Shown here piece after piece: positions 43,918 to 52,890 of a stretch of 57,679 nucleotides of DNA (within the stretch, counting starts at the first letter, position 1; each line of letters begins with the position of its first letter). This DNA is from an uncultured Eubacterium sp. Its GTDB lineage: Bacteria; Bacillota; Clostridia; Lachnospirales; Lachnospiraceae. The stretch spans positions 1-57,679 of the forward strand of contig CAMWXD010000024.1 of NCBI GenBank assembly GCA_947178105.1, written 5' to 3'. Both the position numbers and the translations under genes were made by a program. The notes under the pieces were generated by a model, which was not told where the DNA came from, did no database searches, and worked only from the letters and a program-made list of their open reading frames with translations.

Positions 43918-46260
43918 ATGGATTCGAAAAAAGGAAAGGCAACGGTCGCGGTCACAGCGGCGAGCTACAGCGGAAATAAAGGGGCGGCTGCTATGCTGCA
44001 AAGCTCGATTGGCCAGCTTCGGGAAGTGTATGGGGAGCGGCTGCATCTGTATCTGATGAGCGTCTATCCTTCGGAAGACCGTGTGCAGTGTCCGCATGAT
44101 TTTGTCAAAATTGTCCCGGCACAGCCGCAGAGGGTGCTGTTTTTGGCGTTTCCCTGTGCAGTATGCTGGAAGATGCTTCACTGGTGTGCGCCGGTCAGGG
44201 CGCTGCTGTTAAAAAATAAAATGTTAAAGGCATATGAAAAGACAGACCTCGTCATTGATGAAGCCGGGATTGCGTTTTCGGACAGCCGGGGATGGATCCT
44301 GAACACGTACGCGTTTGTATGTGCGGCAATTCCGATGCTGATGGGAGTTCCAGTTGTAAAATATTCTCAGGCGCTTGGCCCGTTTCATCAGGGATACAAC
44401 CGAATACTTGCAAAATGGATCCTTCCGAAGATGAAGCTGGTCGTTGCGCGGGGGCGCCTGTCGTATAGGCATCTGCGTGCCGCCGGGATCAGGGAGCGGG
44501 TTGTATGCTATGCAGACGGGGCGTTTACGATGCCGCCTGCGCCAGAGGCAGAAGAACGTATAAAAAAGCGCTGCCAAAAAGCGGGATTTTCCCATACAGC
44601 GGCATTGTCGGTCAGCTCTGTCGTAGAACGCAGGTGTAAAAAAGCCGGAATAGATTACTGCAAGATTATGGCTGCGTTTATTGCGTATTTAAACAAGCGC
44701 GGCTTTCAGGTATGCATGTTTGCCAATGCGGCGCGGATACATTCGAAAAAACCGCGCAATAACGACCTGATGACAGGCGATAAGATCGCCAGGGCATATT
44801 GGGAGAGGGAGCATGGCAAAAAAGGATGCCGTGGACAAAAGGAACATGGCAAAAGAGGGTTGGTCTGGGAGCATAAAGAGATGGATGCGGAGGAGATCCG
44901 CGCTTTGATTGCACAGTGTGAGTGCCTCGTTGCGTCCCGCTTTCATGCGATGGTATTTGCCCTGTCTGAACAGGTGCCGGTCATGCTGATTGGATGGAGC
45001 CATAAGTATCAGGAGGTTATGGAGCAGTTTGGGCTTTCAGAATATGCGTCGGACTATTTAAGCCTCAGCCTTTCAAAGCTGGAGCAGGGCTTTGCGCATT
45101 TTTGGGAAAACAGGGATTTAATCCGGCGCAGCATCAAAGAAAACCTGCCGGCAGTACAAAAAAGTTCGGAAAAAAATATCAAACATATCGTAAAAATATT
45201 AGATCAGATACTTGCGCAAAAAGAAAATCAAAATAAAGAGCAAAAAATGATGAATCATGTCATCCGCCTCGACGACCCGCAATCCTATACCGGAAAATAT
45301 CTGCTGTGCGGGATGGGATATGCATGTGATCCCGGCATACGCAAAAATGCTGCTTCCGGCGGAATGGTGACAGCGCTTTTGTGCAGCCTTTTGCAAAACG
45401 GGGAGATCGACGGCGCATGGGTAGTGAAGACGGCATTTGCAAAAAATGGCGAGCTTACGTACCAGACGGAGATTGCGGCAACAAAACAGCAGATTTTGGA
45501 AGCGTCGTCCAGTGTCTATATGAAAATACCGATGCTGTCGCATTTAGATCAGGTACGCTCGTTTGACGGCAGGGTTGCGGTGGTGCTGACGCCCTGTATG
45601 ATGCGTGCCCTGGATGTGATTTTGCAAAAAGATGCCCTGCTGCGGGAGAAAATCGTATATAAAATCGGGCTGTTTTGCAGCGGGGCGCATGACAGGCGCG
45701 CAACGGAATATGCGCTTGATAAATGCCGTATTCCGCGCGAAGGGGCAAAGCGCCTGTATTACCGCAGAGGGCATTGGCGAGGCGGCTCCAGCGTCGTATA
45801 CGAGGACGGCAGTGAGCGGGAGTTTTCCTATACGAAATCCGTCTGTGCGTATAAAAATGCCTATTTTTTTATTGACAAGGGCTGCCTGCGCTGCAAAGAC
45901 CAGTTTGCAGCGTGTGCGGATGTGAGTTTTGGGGATGTCTGGCTTTCTGAGCTGAAAAAGAAGCCAGTAAAATATACAGGCTTTGTCGTGCGTAGTGAAA
46001 AAGCGCTGCAAATGCTAAAGCGTGCCCATGCACAGGGGGACGTCTGCATGATGCCGCTGTCCGGGGAAAAGCTGCTGCGCAGCCAGATGCGTGCGCTGAC
46101 GTTTAAATACCGGGACAGGCGGTGGAACCACGCGCTTGCCGGATTTCTCGCTGTGCACAACCAGAAGTTTTCGATGGAGCATCCAAAGCTGCTGAAACGG
46201 GTGCCGATGAAGGCAATTTATTATTATATGTGTGCAATACGGCTGCTTTTGAGTTGGTGA
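43918..46260 (+). CDS. Polysaccharide pyruvyltransferase fused to an FrhB-like domain
   Basis: A 780-residue protein with two parts. Residues 1 to about 430 are a WcaK-like polysaccharide pyruvyltransferase (SYSGNKGAAAMLQSSIGQLREVY, FSQALGPFHQGYNR as YSQALGPFHQGYNR, ECLVASRFHAMVFALSEQVPVMLIGWSHKY). From about 440 it continues as a coenzyme F420 hydrogenase/dehydrogenase beta-subunit domain (CDPGIRKNAASGGMVTALLCSLL, KIGLFCSGAHDR, FIDKGCLRCKDQFAACADVSFGDVW). The usual N-terminal ferredoxin segment of that family is missing. The start at 43918 has GGGG nine bases ahead. Such proteins are often separate neighbours in surface-polysaccharide loci. No ribosome site separates them here. Confidence 0.85.
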   Translation: MDSKKGKATVAVTAASYSGNKGAAAMLQSSIGQLREVYGERLHLYLMSVYPSEDRVQCPHDFVKIVPAQPQRVLFLAFPCAVCWKMLHWCAPVRALLLKNKMLKAYEKTDLVIDEAGIAFSDSRGWILNTYAFVCAAIPMLMGVPVVKYSQALGPFHQGYNRILAKWILPKMKLVVARGRLSYRHLRAAGIRERVVCYADGAFTMPPAPEAEERIKKRCQKAGFSHTAALSVSSVVERRCKKAGIDYCKIMAAFIAYLNKRGFQVCMFANAARIHSKKPRNNDLMTGDKIARAYWEREHGKKGCRGQKEHGKRGLVWEHKEMDAEEIRALIAQCECLVASRFHAMVFALSEQVPVMLIGWSHKYQEVMEQFGLSEYASDYLSLSLSKLEQGFAHFWENRDLIRRSIKENLPAVQKSSEKNIKHIVKILDQILAQKENQNKEQKMMNHVIRLDDPQSYTGKYLLCGMGYACDPGIRKNAASGGMVTALLCSLLQNGEIDGAWVVKTAFAKNGELTYQTEIAATKQQILEASSSVYMKIPMLSHLDQVRSFDGRVAVVLTPCMMRALDVILQKDALLREKIVYKIGLFCSGAHDRRATEYALDKCRIPREGAKRLYYRRGHWRGGSSVVYEDGSEREFSYTKSVCAYKNAYFFIDKGCLRCKDQFAACADVSFGDVWLSELKKKPVKYTGFVVRSEKALQMLKRAHAQGDVCMMPLSGEKLLRSQMRALTFKYRDRRWNHALAGFLAVHNQKFSMEHPKLLKRVPMKAIYYYMCAIRLLLSW

Positions 46261-46272
46261 TAAAATTACCAC

Positions 46273-46304
46273 TTGACAAATGATATTATATAACGTATAG
46301 TATT
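46273..46304 (+). promoter_or_regulatory. Promoter and likely self-repressor site of the PadR operon
   Basis: TTGACA (46273-46278), 17 bases, TATAGT (46296-46301). Within and after the spacer ATATTATA and TATAGTAT form an inverted repeat with one mismatch, overlapping the -10. PadR proteins commonly repress their own promoter at such sites. Confidence 0.65.
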
Positions 46305-46358
46305 AAACAACAAGTAATATCAAACAATAAATAATATAATGGAATAAGGAGTGATGGC

Positions 46359-46682
46359 ATGGTTTTTAATACAGGCGCTGCACTTTTAGACGCAATCGTA
46401 CTCGCGGTTGTATCCAAGGATGAGGAAGGTACGTACGGATACAAGATTACGCAGGATGTACGCAGGACGATCGAAGTGTCAGAATCCACGTTATATCCGG
46501 TGCTGCGCCGCCTGCAAAAGGATGATTGCCTGCAAGTCTATGACAGAGAGTGCGGCGGCAGGAACCGCAGATACTATAAACTGACATCCGCAGGCGAGGC
46601 ACAGCTCCGTCTGTATAGTGATGAATGGAAAAGTTATTCGAGAAAAATCAGTGCACTGTTTTCGGGAGAGGAGTTAACATGA
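46359..46682 (+). CDS. PadR-family transcriptional regulator
   Basis: A 107-residue winged-helix repressor: LLDAIVLAVVSKDEEGTYGYKITQDV, then VSESTLYPVLRRLQKDDCLQVYDREC and the wing GGRNRRYYKLTSAGEAQL. AAGGAGTG precedes the ATG. Its stop overlaps the next gene by ATGA. It heads a PadR-DUF1700-DUF4097-PspC operon that recurs in Firmicutes, and probably responds to envelope or drug stress. Confidence 0.93.
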   Translation: MVFNTGAALLDAIVLAVVSKDEEGTYGYKITQDVRRTIEVSESTLYPVLRRLQKDDCLQVYDRECGGRNRRYYKLTSAGEAQLRLYSDEWKSYSRKISALFSGEELT

Positions 46683-47524
46683 ACAGAGAGTTATTTTTAT
46701 TAAAACTGGAACAGTTATTGTATGATATCCCCAAAGAAGAACGGGATGAGGCGATGGATTATTACCGCGGCTATTTTGAAGATGCCGGAGAGGAAAATGA
46801 GGCTGTCGTTATTGAAGAGCTGGAGTCGCCGCAGGCAATCGCGGACAGCATTAAAGAAGCGCTGCGCAGCACCGGCGATATGGCAGGGGGCTTGAAAAAC
46901 CCGCCGCAGGTGCGTGACGGCAGAGAGCAGTCTTATGGGCAGCGCCAGGGCTATAAAAGCATTTTTTCAGGGAGTGATTTCCAAAAAAGCAGCGGGCAGC
47001 AGTCCCAGGGGACAGATACTGCCGGGCAAAGCGGCGGGACAGGATATCAGAATGCTTCTGATTCTAAGGGAGCTGCTTACAGGCGGTATGACCAATACGG
47101 CACAGGCGGATCAGAAGGAGCAGCCGGAGCGGGCGGCAGCAGGGCATTTTCTTCTGACAGGCGTTCCAAGTGGATTTTGTTTGTGATCCTGGCAGTATTT
47201 ACTTCCCCAATCTGGGGCGCGGCGCTTTCGGGCGTGCTGGGAGTCGCAGGCGTGGTGATTGCCGCGGTGGTTGTGCTTGCCGTTTGTTCGGTAGGCTGTG
47301 CGATCGGCGGGATCGTATGTACGATTGTAGCGATTGTCAGGTTGTGTACGCTTGCCGTAGTCAGCGGGCTGCTGCTGCTGGGAACAGGGATGCTATTGAT
47401 CGCAGGCGGCGGGATCAGTACCGTATTGCTGCTGCTGTTGTGCGGGAAGCTGCTGCCATGGGCGTTTCGCCAGCTCTCAGGTTTATTTGACAGAATACTG
47501 CATTGGGGGAGGAGTGCGGCATGA
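46679..47524 (+). CDS. DUF1700 (HAAS-type) membrane protein
   Basis: A 281-residue protein. The N-terminal helical domain MNRELFLLKLEQLLYDIPKEERDEAMDYYRGYFEDAGEENE is the DUF1700/HAAS signature. It continues with a Gly/Gln/Ser-rich linker (about 85-165) and four hydrophobic helices (about 168-270). PadR-linked members are thought to anchor or sense at the membrane together with the DUF4097 protein. GGAGAGGAG precedes the ATG. It overlaps both neighbours by four bases. The linker is longer and more repetitive than usual. Confidence 0.88.
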   Translation: MNRELFLLKLEQLLYDIPKEERDEAMDYYRGYFEDAGEENEAVVIEELESPQAIADSIKEALRSTGDMAGGLKNPPQVRDGREQSYGQRQGYKSIFSGSDFQKSSGQQSQGTDTAGQSGGTGYQNASDSKGAAYRRYDQYGTGGSEGAAGAGGSRAFSSDRRSKWILFVILAVFTSPIWGAALSGVLGVAGVVIAAVVVLAVCSVGCAIGGIVCTIVAIVRLCTLAVVSGLLLLGTGMLLIAGGGISTVLLLLLCGKLLPWAFRQLSGLFDRILHWGRSAA

Positions 47525-48492
47525 ACAGGTTAATGAAAGGGATTTTATATATTACAGCAGGCTGTATCGGAATTGGCTTTGCATCACTGATTTTAGGCAT
47601 TGTGCTCGGTGGGGGAAGCAGAGTCTGGGATATGGATTTCCAATGGGTAAAAAACAGGGCGCGCGATATGGTGGCAGTAGCCGAAAAAAAGGTGCATAAC
47701 TATAATGCGGTGGAAAGTGCGGATGTGGTGGAAGAAAGCAGCGATGGGTCTGTCGGATTGTATGACGAAGTAACGTATTATGAATATGACGGGGATGATT
47801 TTTCCGGCGACATGGGTATTTTTGCCGCGGATGCATCCAGTATCCAGAACCTTACGATCGACCTGCGGCATGGCTATTTGTCGATTGAAGAATCTGACGA
47901 CAGCCGGGTGCAGGTATCGGTCAGTGATTCGGCTGGCGATGTAACGGCATCGTGTGAATCAGGCAGGCTTACCATCCAGGATGAGCGGACAGGAAGCGCA
48001 CGCAAGGATGTGTATGTCTATCTGGAGATACCAGAAGGGATGCAGCTAGAAAACGTCAATATCCGCGCCGATGCCGGAGTGGTAGAGGCTGACAGCAGCT
48101 TTTCGGCAAAAAATCTGACCGTGGATGTGGATGCAGGGCAGATTTCCCTAAGCGATGTGGCAGCAGACGCATTTGTGGCGTCTGTTGGGGCAGGGACGCT
48201 TGATATTACAGACAGCAGCTTTCAGACAGCAAAGCTGGACTGCGGCCTTGGAACGATGGATATTGGTGCAGATATCAAAGGGGATGCGCAGATCGACTGT
48301 GGAATGGGAACGATTAATATGGAGCTTGACGAAGGAGTCGACAGCGTCAATTATGAGCTGGAATGCGGTGCTGGCACCATCGAAATCGGAAACAGTACTT
48401 ACAGCGGGTTTGCAAAAAAGAGTCAGTTCAACAACGGCGCCCAGGCAACATTTACATTAAAATGCGGCATGGGACAGATCTGCATTGAGTAG
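47521..48492 (+). CDS. DUF4097 beta-strand repeat protein, membrane anchored
   Basis: A 323-residue protein with one N-terminal helix (ILYITAGCIGIGFASLILGIVLG), then repeated short beta-strand turns such as VEADSSFSAKNLTVDVDAGQI, LDITDSSFQTAKLDCGLGTMDIG and IDCGMGTINMEL. That regular alternation defines DUF4097 (putative adhesin) solenoids. It is probably outside the membrane. GGGAGGAG precedes the ATG and the start overlaps DUF1700 by ATGA. It acts with the PadR module in envelope stress, as inferred from gene order. Confidence 0.9.
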   Translation: MNRLMKGILYITAGCIGIGFASLILGIVLGGGSRVWDMDFQWVKNRARDMVAVAEKKVHNYNAVESADVVEESSDGSVGLYDEVTYYEYDGDDFSGDMGIFAADASSIQNLTIDLRHGYLSIEESDDSRVQVSVSDSAGDVTASCESGRLTIQDERTGSARKDVYVYLEIPEGMQLENVNIRADAGVVEADSSFSAKNLTVDVDAGQISLSDVAADAFVASVGAGTLDITDSSFQTAKLDCGLGTMDIGADIKGDAQIDCGMGTINMELDEGVDSVNYELECGAGTIEIGNSTYSGFAKKSQFNNGAQATFTLKCGMGQICIE

Positions 48493-48636
48493 CAGGATGA
48501 AAAAATGACAGAAGCAATTTTGCCTCCATAAGCATGTATAGGCTGCGGATAAGCTGCAAATAATACGATAGAATAATGGTTTAGGCATGGCGGGAAGAAG
48601 CTTTTGATCATAAAATTACAAATGGAGGAAAAATCA

Positions 48637-48825
48637 ATGGATATGAAAAAACTCGTAAAATCAAATCAAAACAGGTTTATCTGCGGTGTATGCGGCGGAA
48701 TTGCACAGTATTTTAATATTGACGCGACTATTGTCCGTCTGATCTGGGTAGCATTTTGCGTGGCAGGCGGCAGCGGGGTACTGGCATATGTGATTGCTGC
48801 GATTATTATGCCGCCTGAATATTAA
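48637..48825 (+). CDS. pspC: PspC-domain stress protein
   Basis: A 62-residue membrane protein: MDMKKLVKSNQNRFICGVCG, then the PspC helix pair GIAQYFNIDATIVRLIWVAF and VLAYVIAAIIMPPEY. GGAGG lies eight bases before the ATG at 48637. It follows the DUF4097 gene by 144 bases and is the last gene of the envelope-stress module, before a strong terminator. Confidence 0.92.
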   Translation: MDMKKLVKSNQNRFICGVCGGIAQYFNIDATIVRLIWVAFCVAGGSGVLAYVIAAIIMPPEY

Positions 48826-48865
48826 AGGGCACGGAATACAGCGGACAGAAAATAAAGCGGACAGG

Positions 48866-48915
48866 AAGGGGCTGTCGCACTAAGGATTGTTTTTCTTAGT
48901 GCGACAGCCCCTTTT
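48866..48915. terminator. Long perfect hairpin terminator after pspC
   Basis: AAGGGGCTGTCGCACTAAG (from 48866) pairs perfectly with CTTAGTGCGACAGCCCCTT (to 48913) and is followed by TT. The stem is unusually long for a terminator and may belong to a dispersed repeat family. Confidence 0.85.
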
Positions 48916-49137
48916 CGATATCAGTTTTTGAGTGTTACTTTTAAAATGCGGTAATGGCTGCGCTGGCGTATTCTTTTTTACACAAAATTATGCTAGAAAA
49001 TTATACTAGAAAATTATAGAAAAAATACTTGAAAGAACGAACCAATACGATTAAAATAAAGAAACACGATACAAATTACATGTCTGCCGGGCACACTACA
49101 CTATGGCAGGCGACACCCAGGCAAAGGAGAAGGAGAT
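48916..49137. other. Intergenic region with a short direct repeat
   Basis: Two adjacent 13-base copies of CTAGAAAATTATA lie at 48993-49005 and 49006-49018. They are AT-rich and could be slippage products or a protein site. No other gene is supported until the small ORF at 49138. Confidence 0.5.
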
Positions 49138-49296
49138 ATGGGAGAGCGCAGGAGTATTCAGGAAATGACCCGCAGGGAGTATTGCAGCTATGTACAGCGA
49201 CACTACAGCAACGATCCGCAGTGGGTGCGGACAAGGCTGATTTCCAAATGGGATCAGGAGCATGAAAAAAAGAAAAGTGAGGGGACAGTGCAGTGA
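49138..49296 (+). CDS. Small protein of unknown function upstream of hisB
   Basis: A 52-residue ORF with a very good ribosome site (AAGGAG seven bases before ATG). It reads MGERRSIQEMTRREYCSYVQ, continues with SNDPQWVRTRLISKWDQE, and is strongly charged with no membrane helix. Its last codon overlaps the hisB GTG (GTGA), which implies translational coupling. I do not recognise the family. It could be a short conserved protein or a translated leader for hisB. Confidence 0.6.
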   Translation: MGERRSIQEMTRREYCSYVQRHYSNDPQWVRTRLISKWDQEHEKKKSEGTVQ

Positions 49297-49883
49297 GCAG
49301 GACGGCACAGGTACAACGGGATACAAAAGAGACGCAGATTACGCTTAGGCTGGAGCTGGATGGCACAGGTAAAAGCAGCCTGGACACAGGGATCGGCTTT
49401 TTTGACCATATGCTTGACGGGTTTGCAAGGCATGGGCTGTTTGACCTGGAGGTGGTATGCCGGGGGGATACACAAATAGACTGCCACCACAGCATCGAAG
49501 ATACCGGAATTGTCCTTGGCAGCGCGATCAGGGAAGCGGCAGGAGATAAGAAAGGAATCCGCCGGTACGGCTACTTTATCCTTCCAATGGACGAGGCGCT
49601 TGTACTGTGTGCGCTGGATTTATCCGGCAGGCCGTATTTTGTATATGACGCCAGCTTTTCGGGCGCGCGGTGCGGAGAGATGGATACGCAGATGGCAAGG
49701 GAGTTTTTTTATGCGGTCAGCTATGCGGCAGGCATGAACCTGCATATCAAAGTACTGTATGGGGAGAATGACCACCATATGATGGAGGCGATGTTTAAGG
49801 CTTTTGGAAAAGCGCTGGATATGGCGGTAAGTATGGACGAACGTATTACGGACGTCTTATCTACAAAGGGCGTTTTATCATGA
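49293..49883 (+). CDS. hisB: Imidazoleglycerol-phosphate dehydratase
   Basis: Step seven of histidine synthesis. The 196-residue monofunctional form has the duplicated metal motifs: FFDHMLDGFARHGLFDL, DCHHSIEDTGI, and ENDHHMMEAMFKAF with SxxxRI-like tail RITDVLSTKG. It starts at GTG, overlapping the small upstream ORF, with AGGGGAC as ribosome site. No other histidine gene is in the window, so hisB is detached from any his operon here. Confidence 0.94.
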   Translation: MSRTAQVQRDTKETQITLRLELDGTGKSSLDTGIGFFDHMLDGFARHGLFDLEVVCRGDTQIDCHHSIEDTGIVLGSAIREAAGDKKGIRRYGYFILPMDEALVLCALDLSGRPYFVYDASFSGARCGEMDTQMAREFFYAVSYAAGMNLHIKVLYGENDHHMMEAMFKAFGKALDMAVSMDERITDVLSTKGVLS

Positions 49884-49907
49884 AGTTGTACAAGACAAAC
49901 TATAATT

Positions 49908-49999
49908 ACACAATATCTTGTAGGATAAAAGAGAAATTTTACTAAATATACATAGATCTAGTATTTAGCATTGACAATGAACTCGTGTTTGGGTACAAT
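49908..49999 (+). promoter_or_regulatory. Two NrdR-like boxes and the nrdD promoter
   Basis: ACACAATATCTTGTAG (49908-49923) and ACATAGATCTAGTATT (49950-49965) fit the 16-base NrdR pattern and start 42 bases apart, about four helical turns. Next comes a near-consensus promoter: TTGACA (49971-49976), 17 bases, TACAAT (49994-49999). NrdR boxes upstream of ribonucleotide reductase genes mediate repression at high dATP/ATP. The paired spacing supports the call. Confidence 0.75.
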
Positions 50000-50095
50000 A
50001 TCATTCATAAGCATTTGTGCAGCTTTGCAGCAGCAACAGGAAACTGCAAAGCTGCGGTATCAGGTTTGATTAGGGAATAAGGAGCAGGGTAAGCT

Positions 50096-52258
50096 ATGAA
50101 GATTATTAAACGAAGTGGTTCAGAGATGACATTTGACATCGATAAGATCAGCCAGGCGGTGAGCAGGGCAAACTTAAGCGTACCGGAGAGTGCCAGGCTG
50201 AATGAGCTGCAAGTGGCGCTGATTTCCGACAATGTGAGGAAAATCTGCGAGCGGATGGGGCGTGCGTTGAATGTAGAGGAGATTCAGGATCTTGTGGAAA
50301 ATGAGATTATGAACCAGCGTGCGTTTGACGTTGCCAGAAATTATATTACTTATCGCTATAAACGTGCGTTGGTGCGCAAATCCAATTCTACGGATGAACA
50401 GATCCTTAGCCTGATTGAATGTAATAATGAGGAAGTAAAGCAGGAAAATTCCAATAAAAATCCGACGGTCAACAGCGTGCAGAGGGACTATATGGCAGGC
50501 GAGGTCAGCAAGGATATTACAAAGCGCTTCCTGCTGCCGGAAGAGATTGTGGAAGCACATGAAGAAGGGATCATCCATTTCCATGATGCGGATTATTTTG
50601 CACAGCATATGCATAACTGCTGCCTCGTAAATCTGGAGGATATGCTGCAAAACGGGACAGTCATCAGCGAGACGCTGATCGAGCCGCCAAAGAGCTTTGC
50701 GACGGCATGTAATATCGCGACCCAGAGCATTGCGCAGATCGCAAGTGCGCAGTATGGCGGCCAGAGCATTTCCCTGTCGCATTTGGCGCCGTTTGTGCAG
50801 GTCAGCCGGGAAAAGTACCGCAGGAGGGTGCGGGAGGAGTTTGCAGCAGAAGACCTGGAGCTTGACGAGGTAAAGATCAACGAGATTGCGGAAAAAAGAG
50901 TCCGTGACGAGATCAAGCAGGGGGTACAGATGATCCAGTACCAGGTCATCTCCTTAATGACGACAAACGGGCAGGCGCCGTTTGTGACCGTATTTATGTA
51001 CCTGGACGAAGTGGAAGAAGGACAGACGAGGGATGACCTTGCGATCTGCATCGAGGAGATGCTGCACCAGCGGATCAAAGGCGTGATGAACGAGCAGGGA
51101 ATCTATATTACGCCTGCGTTTCCAAAGCTGATCTATGTGCTGGAGGAAGATAATATCCATGAGGACAGCAAATATTATTATCTGACAAAAATCGCGGCGC
51201 AGTGTACGGCAAAGCGCATGGTGCCGGATTATATATCAGAAAAGATGATGAAAAAGCTAAAGCAGGGCAACTGCTATACCTGTATGGGCTGCCGGTCATT
51301 TTTGACCGTATACAAGGATAAACATGACAAGTTTCAATTTTACGGAAGGTTTAACCAGGGGGTAGTAACGCTCAACCTTGTAGATATCGCCTGTTCTTCG
51401 GGCGGCGATATGGAACAGTTCTGGAACATCTTTGACGAGCGCCTGGCACTTTGCAAGCGTGCGCTGATGTGCCGCCATAACCGCTTAAAGGGAACGCCGT
51501 CCGACGTGGCGCCGATTTTGTGGCAGCACGGGGCACTGGCAAGGCTGGAAAAAGGAGAAACAATCGACTCTTTATTATATGGCGGGTATTCTACGATTTC
51601 GCTTGGGTATGCAGGGCTGTATGAATGTACGAAATATATGACAGGGAAATCGCATACCGATGCGCAGGCAAAGCCTTTCGCGCTTGCAGTCATGCAGCAT
51701 ATGAACGATGCCTGCGCGAAGTGGAAGGCGGAGGAAAATATTGATTTTTCGGTTTACGGGACACCGCTGGAGTCTACGACGTATAAGTTTTCCAAGTGCC
51801 TGCAAAAACGGTTTGGCAAGATTGCGGGCGTGACGGACAAGAATTATATTACAAACAGCTACCATGTGCATGTGTCAGAAGAAATTGATGCGTTTACAAA
51901 GCTGAAATTTGAAGCAGAGTTTCAAAAACTGTCGCCGGGAGGAGCGATCAGCTATGTGGAAGTGCCCGATATGAAGACAAACCTAGAGGCAGTATTGTCT
52001 GTCATGCGCTATATATATGACAACATTATGTACGCGGAGCTGAATACAAAGAGCGATTACTGCCAGGAATGCGGTTTTGACGGTGAGATCGATATTATCG
52101 AGGACAGGCATGGCAAACTGGTCTGGAAATGCCCAAACTGCGGCAATACAGACCAAAATAAGATGAATGTTGCCAGACGTACATGTGGATATATCGGGAC
52201 GCAGTTCTGGAACCAGGGGCGCACACAGGAAATCAAAGAACGGGTGCTGCACCTGTAA
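50096..52258 (+). CDS. nrdD: Anaerobic (class III) ribonucleoside-triphosphate reductase
   Basis: It reduces ribonucleoside triphosphates to deoxy forms without oxygen. The 720 residues begin with an ATP-cone (IIKRSGSEMTFDIDKISQAV, about 2-90). The catalytic core includes MHNCCLVNLEDMLQNGT and YTCMGCRSFL. The zinc site is CQECGFDGE and CPNCGNTDQ, and the glycyl radical is in RRTCGYIG (Gly about 698). The activating radical SAM enzyme NrdG, usually the next gene, is not downstream: a terminator follows and the next gene is on the other strand. The ATP-cone and NrdR-like boxes imply allosteric and transcriptional control. Confidence 0.96.
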   Translation: MKIIKRSGSEMTFDIDKISQAVSRANLSVPESARLNELQVALISDNVRKICERMGRALNVEEIQDLVENEIMNQRAFDVARNYITYRYKRALVRKSNSTDEQILSLIECNNEEVKQENSNKNPTVNSVQRDYMAGEVSKDITKRFLLPEEIVEAHEEGIIHFHDADYFAQHMHNCCLVNLEDMLQNGTVISETLIEPPKSFATACNIATQSIAQIASAQYGGQSISLSHLAPFVQVSREKYRRRVREEFAAEDLELDEVKINEIAEKRVRDEIKQGVQMIQYQVISLMTTNGQAPFVTVFMYLDEVEEGQTRDDLAICIEEMLHQRIKGVMNEQGIYITPAFPKLIYVLEEDNIHEDSKYYYLTKIAAQCTAKRMVPDYISEKMMKKLKQGNCYTCMGCRSFLTVYKDKHDKFQFYGRFNQGVVTLNLVDIACSSGGDMEQFWNIFDERLALCKRALMCRHNRLKGTPSDVAPILWQHGALARLEKGETIDSLLYGGYSTISLGYAGLYECTKYMTGKSHTDAQAKPFALAVMQHMNDACAKWKAEENIDFSVYGTPLESTTYKFSKCLQKRFGKIAGVTDKNYITNSYHVHVSEEIDAFTKLKFEAEFQKLSPGGAISYVEVPDMKTNLEAVLSVMRYIYDNIMYAELNTKSDYCQECGFDGEIDIIEDRHGKLVWKCPNCGNTDQNKMNVARRTCGYIGTQFWNQGRTQEIKERVLHL

Positions 52259-52275
52259 AAAAAGAAATGAAAACG

Positions 52276-52316
52276 AAAGCTGCCGGCAGGATTGGAAAAA
52301 CTGCCGGCAGCTTTTT
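52276..52316 (+). terminator. Terminator of nrdD
   Basis: AAAGCTGCCGGCAG pairs with CTGCCGGCAGCTTT, ending in a five-T run. Confidence 0.92.
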
Positions 52317-52389
52317 GCGATGCCTTTTTTATGTCTTGCCTTTATGGTTGTGTAACAGCTCAGGCAAGCTGTTTGTTATAGGGGTTGTT

Positions 52390-52890
52390 TTATTCCTGCA
52401 CAGCATCCTGTTCCTGGCTGGATGCTTTTTTGCCGTCATGAGAAAGGGTAGTCAGCGTGTGTCGGATGACCGTGCCTTTTTTCATATAGCACCAGGAATA
52501 GCCGTCGACAGCTTCACATGTATAGATGCCGATAAATGCAGGCTTCTCATCCGGCTCCTGTAAGAGCTGTGTGCCGCGAAGCTGGTACTGCACGCCGTTT
52601 TCTGCATAAAAGGCATAGGCAGCGTGAAGGTAATTGGCTGTATTTTCATCCGTAGTGCGAAACGTCTCTTCTTTGATCTGGTATTCCGTTGCCAGCTCAT
52701 AGGAGAGGATTTGCGTGCCCTGTATCGAAGTAAAGACATAGAGGGCGGCGGAGCTGATGATTCCAAGCAACACAATAGAAAATATAATCAGGCCGTTTTC
52801 CTTTCCAGCCAGAAATTTTCTGAAAAACAGAAACACCACAAGTACAAATGTAATTGCTGCTATTATTGTAATCCAGGTATAAACGCTCAT
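52390..52890 (-). CDS. Small membrane protein of unknown function
   Basis: A 166-residue protein with two N-terminal membrane helices (about 5-22 and 33-52). An extracellular or cytoplasmic domain of about 110 residues follows (TEYQIKEETFRTTDENTANY, YAFYAENGVQYQLRG, CEAVDGYSWCYMKKG) and a Gln-rich end. I do not recognise the family. It stands alone between the nrdD terminator and an operator region, on the minus strand, with AAAGGAG before the ATG. Confidence 0.65.
   Translation of the reverse strand: MSVYTWITIIAAITFVLVVFLFFRKFLAGKENGLIIFSIVLLGIISSAALYVFTSIQGTQILSYELATEYQIKEETFRTTDENTANYLHAAYAFYAENGVQYQLRGTQLLQEPDEKPAFIGIYTCEAVDGYSWCYMKKGTVIRHTLTTLSHDGKKASSQEQDAVQE

Noticed and set aside
48866..48915. 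Long hairpin after pspC as a mobile inverted-repeat element
   Set aside because: One copy in the window and a position right after an operon fit a terminator. No target duplication is seen.
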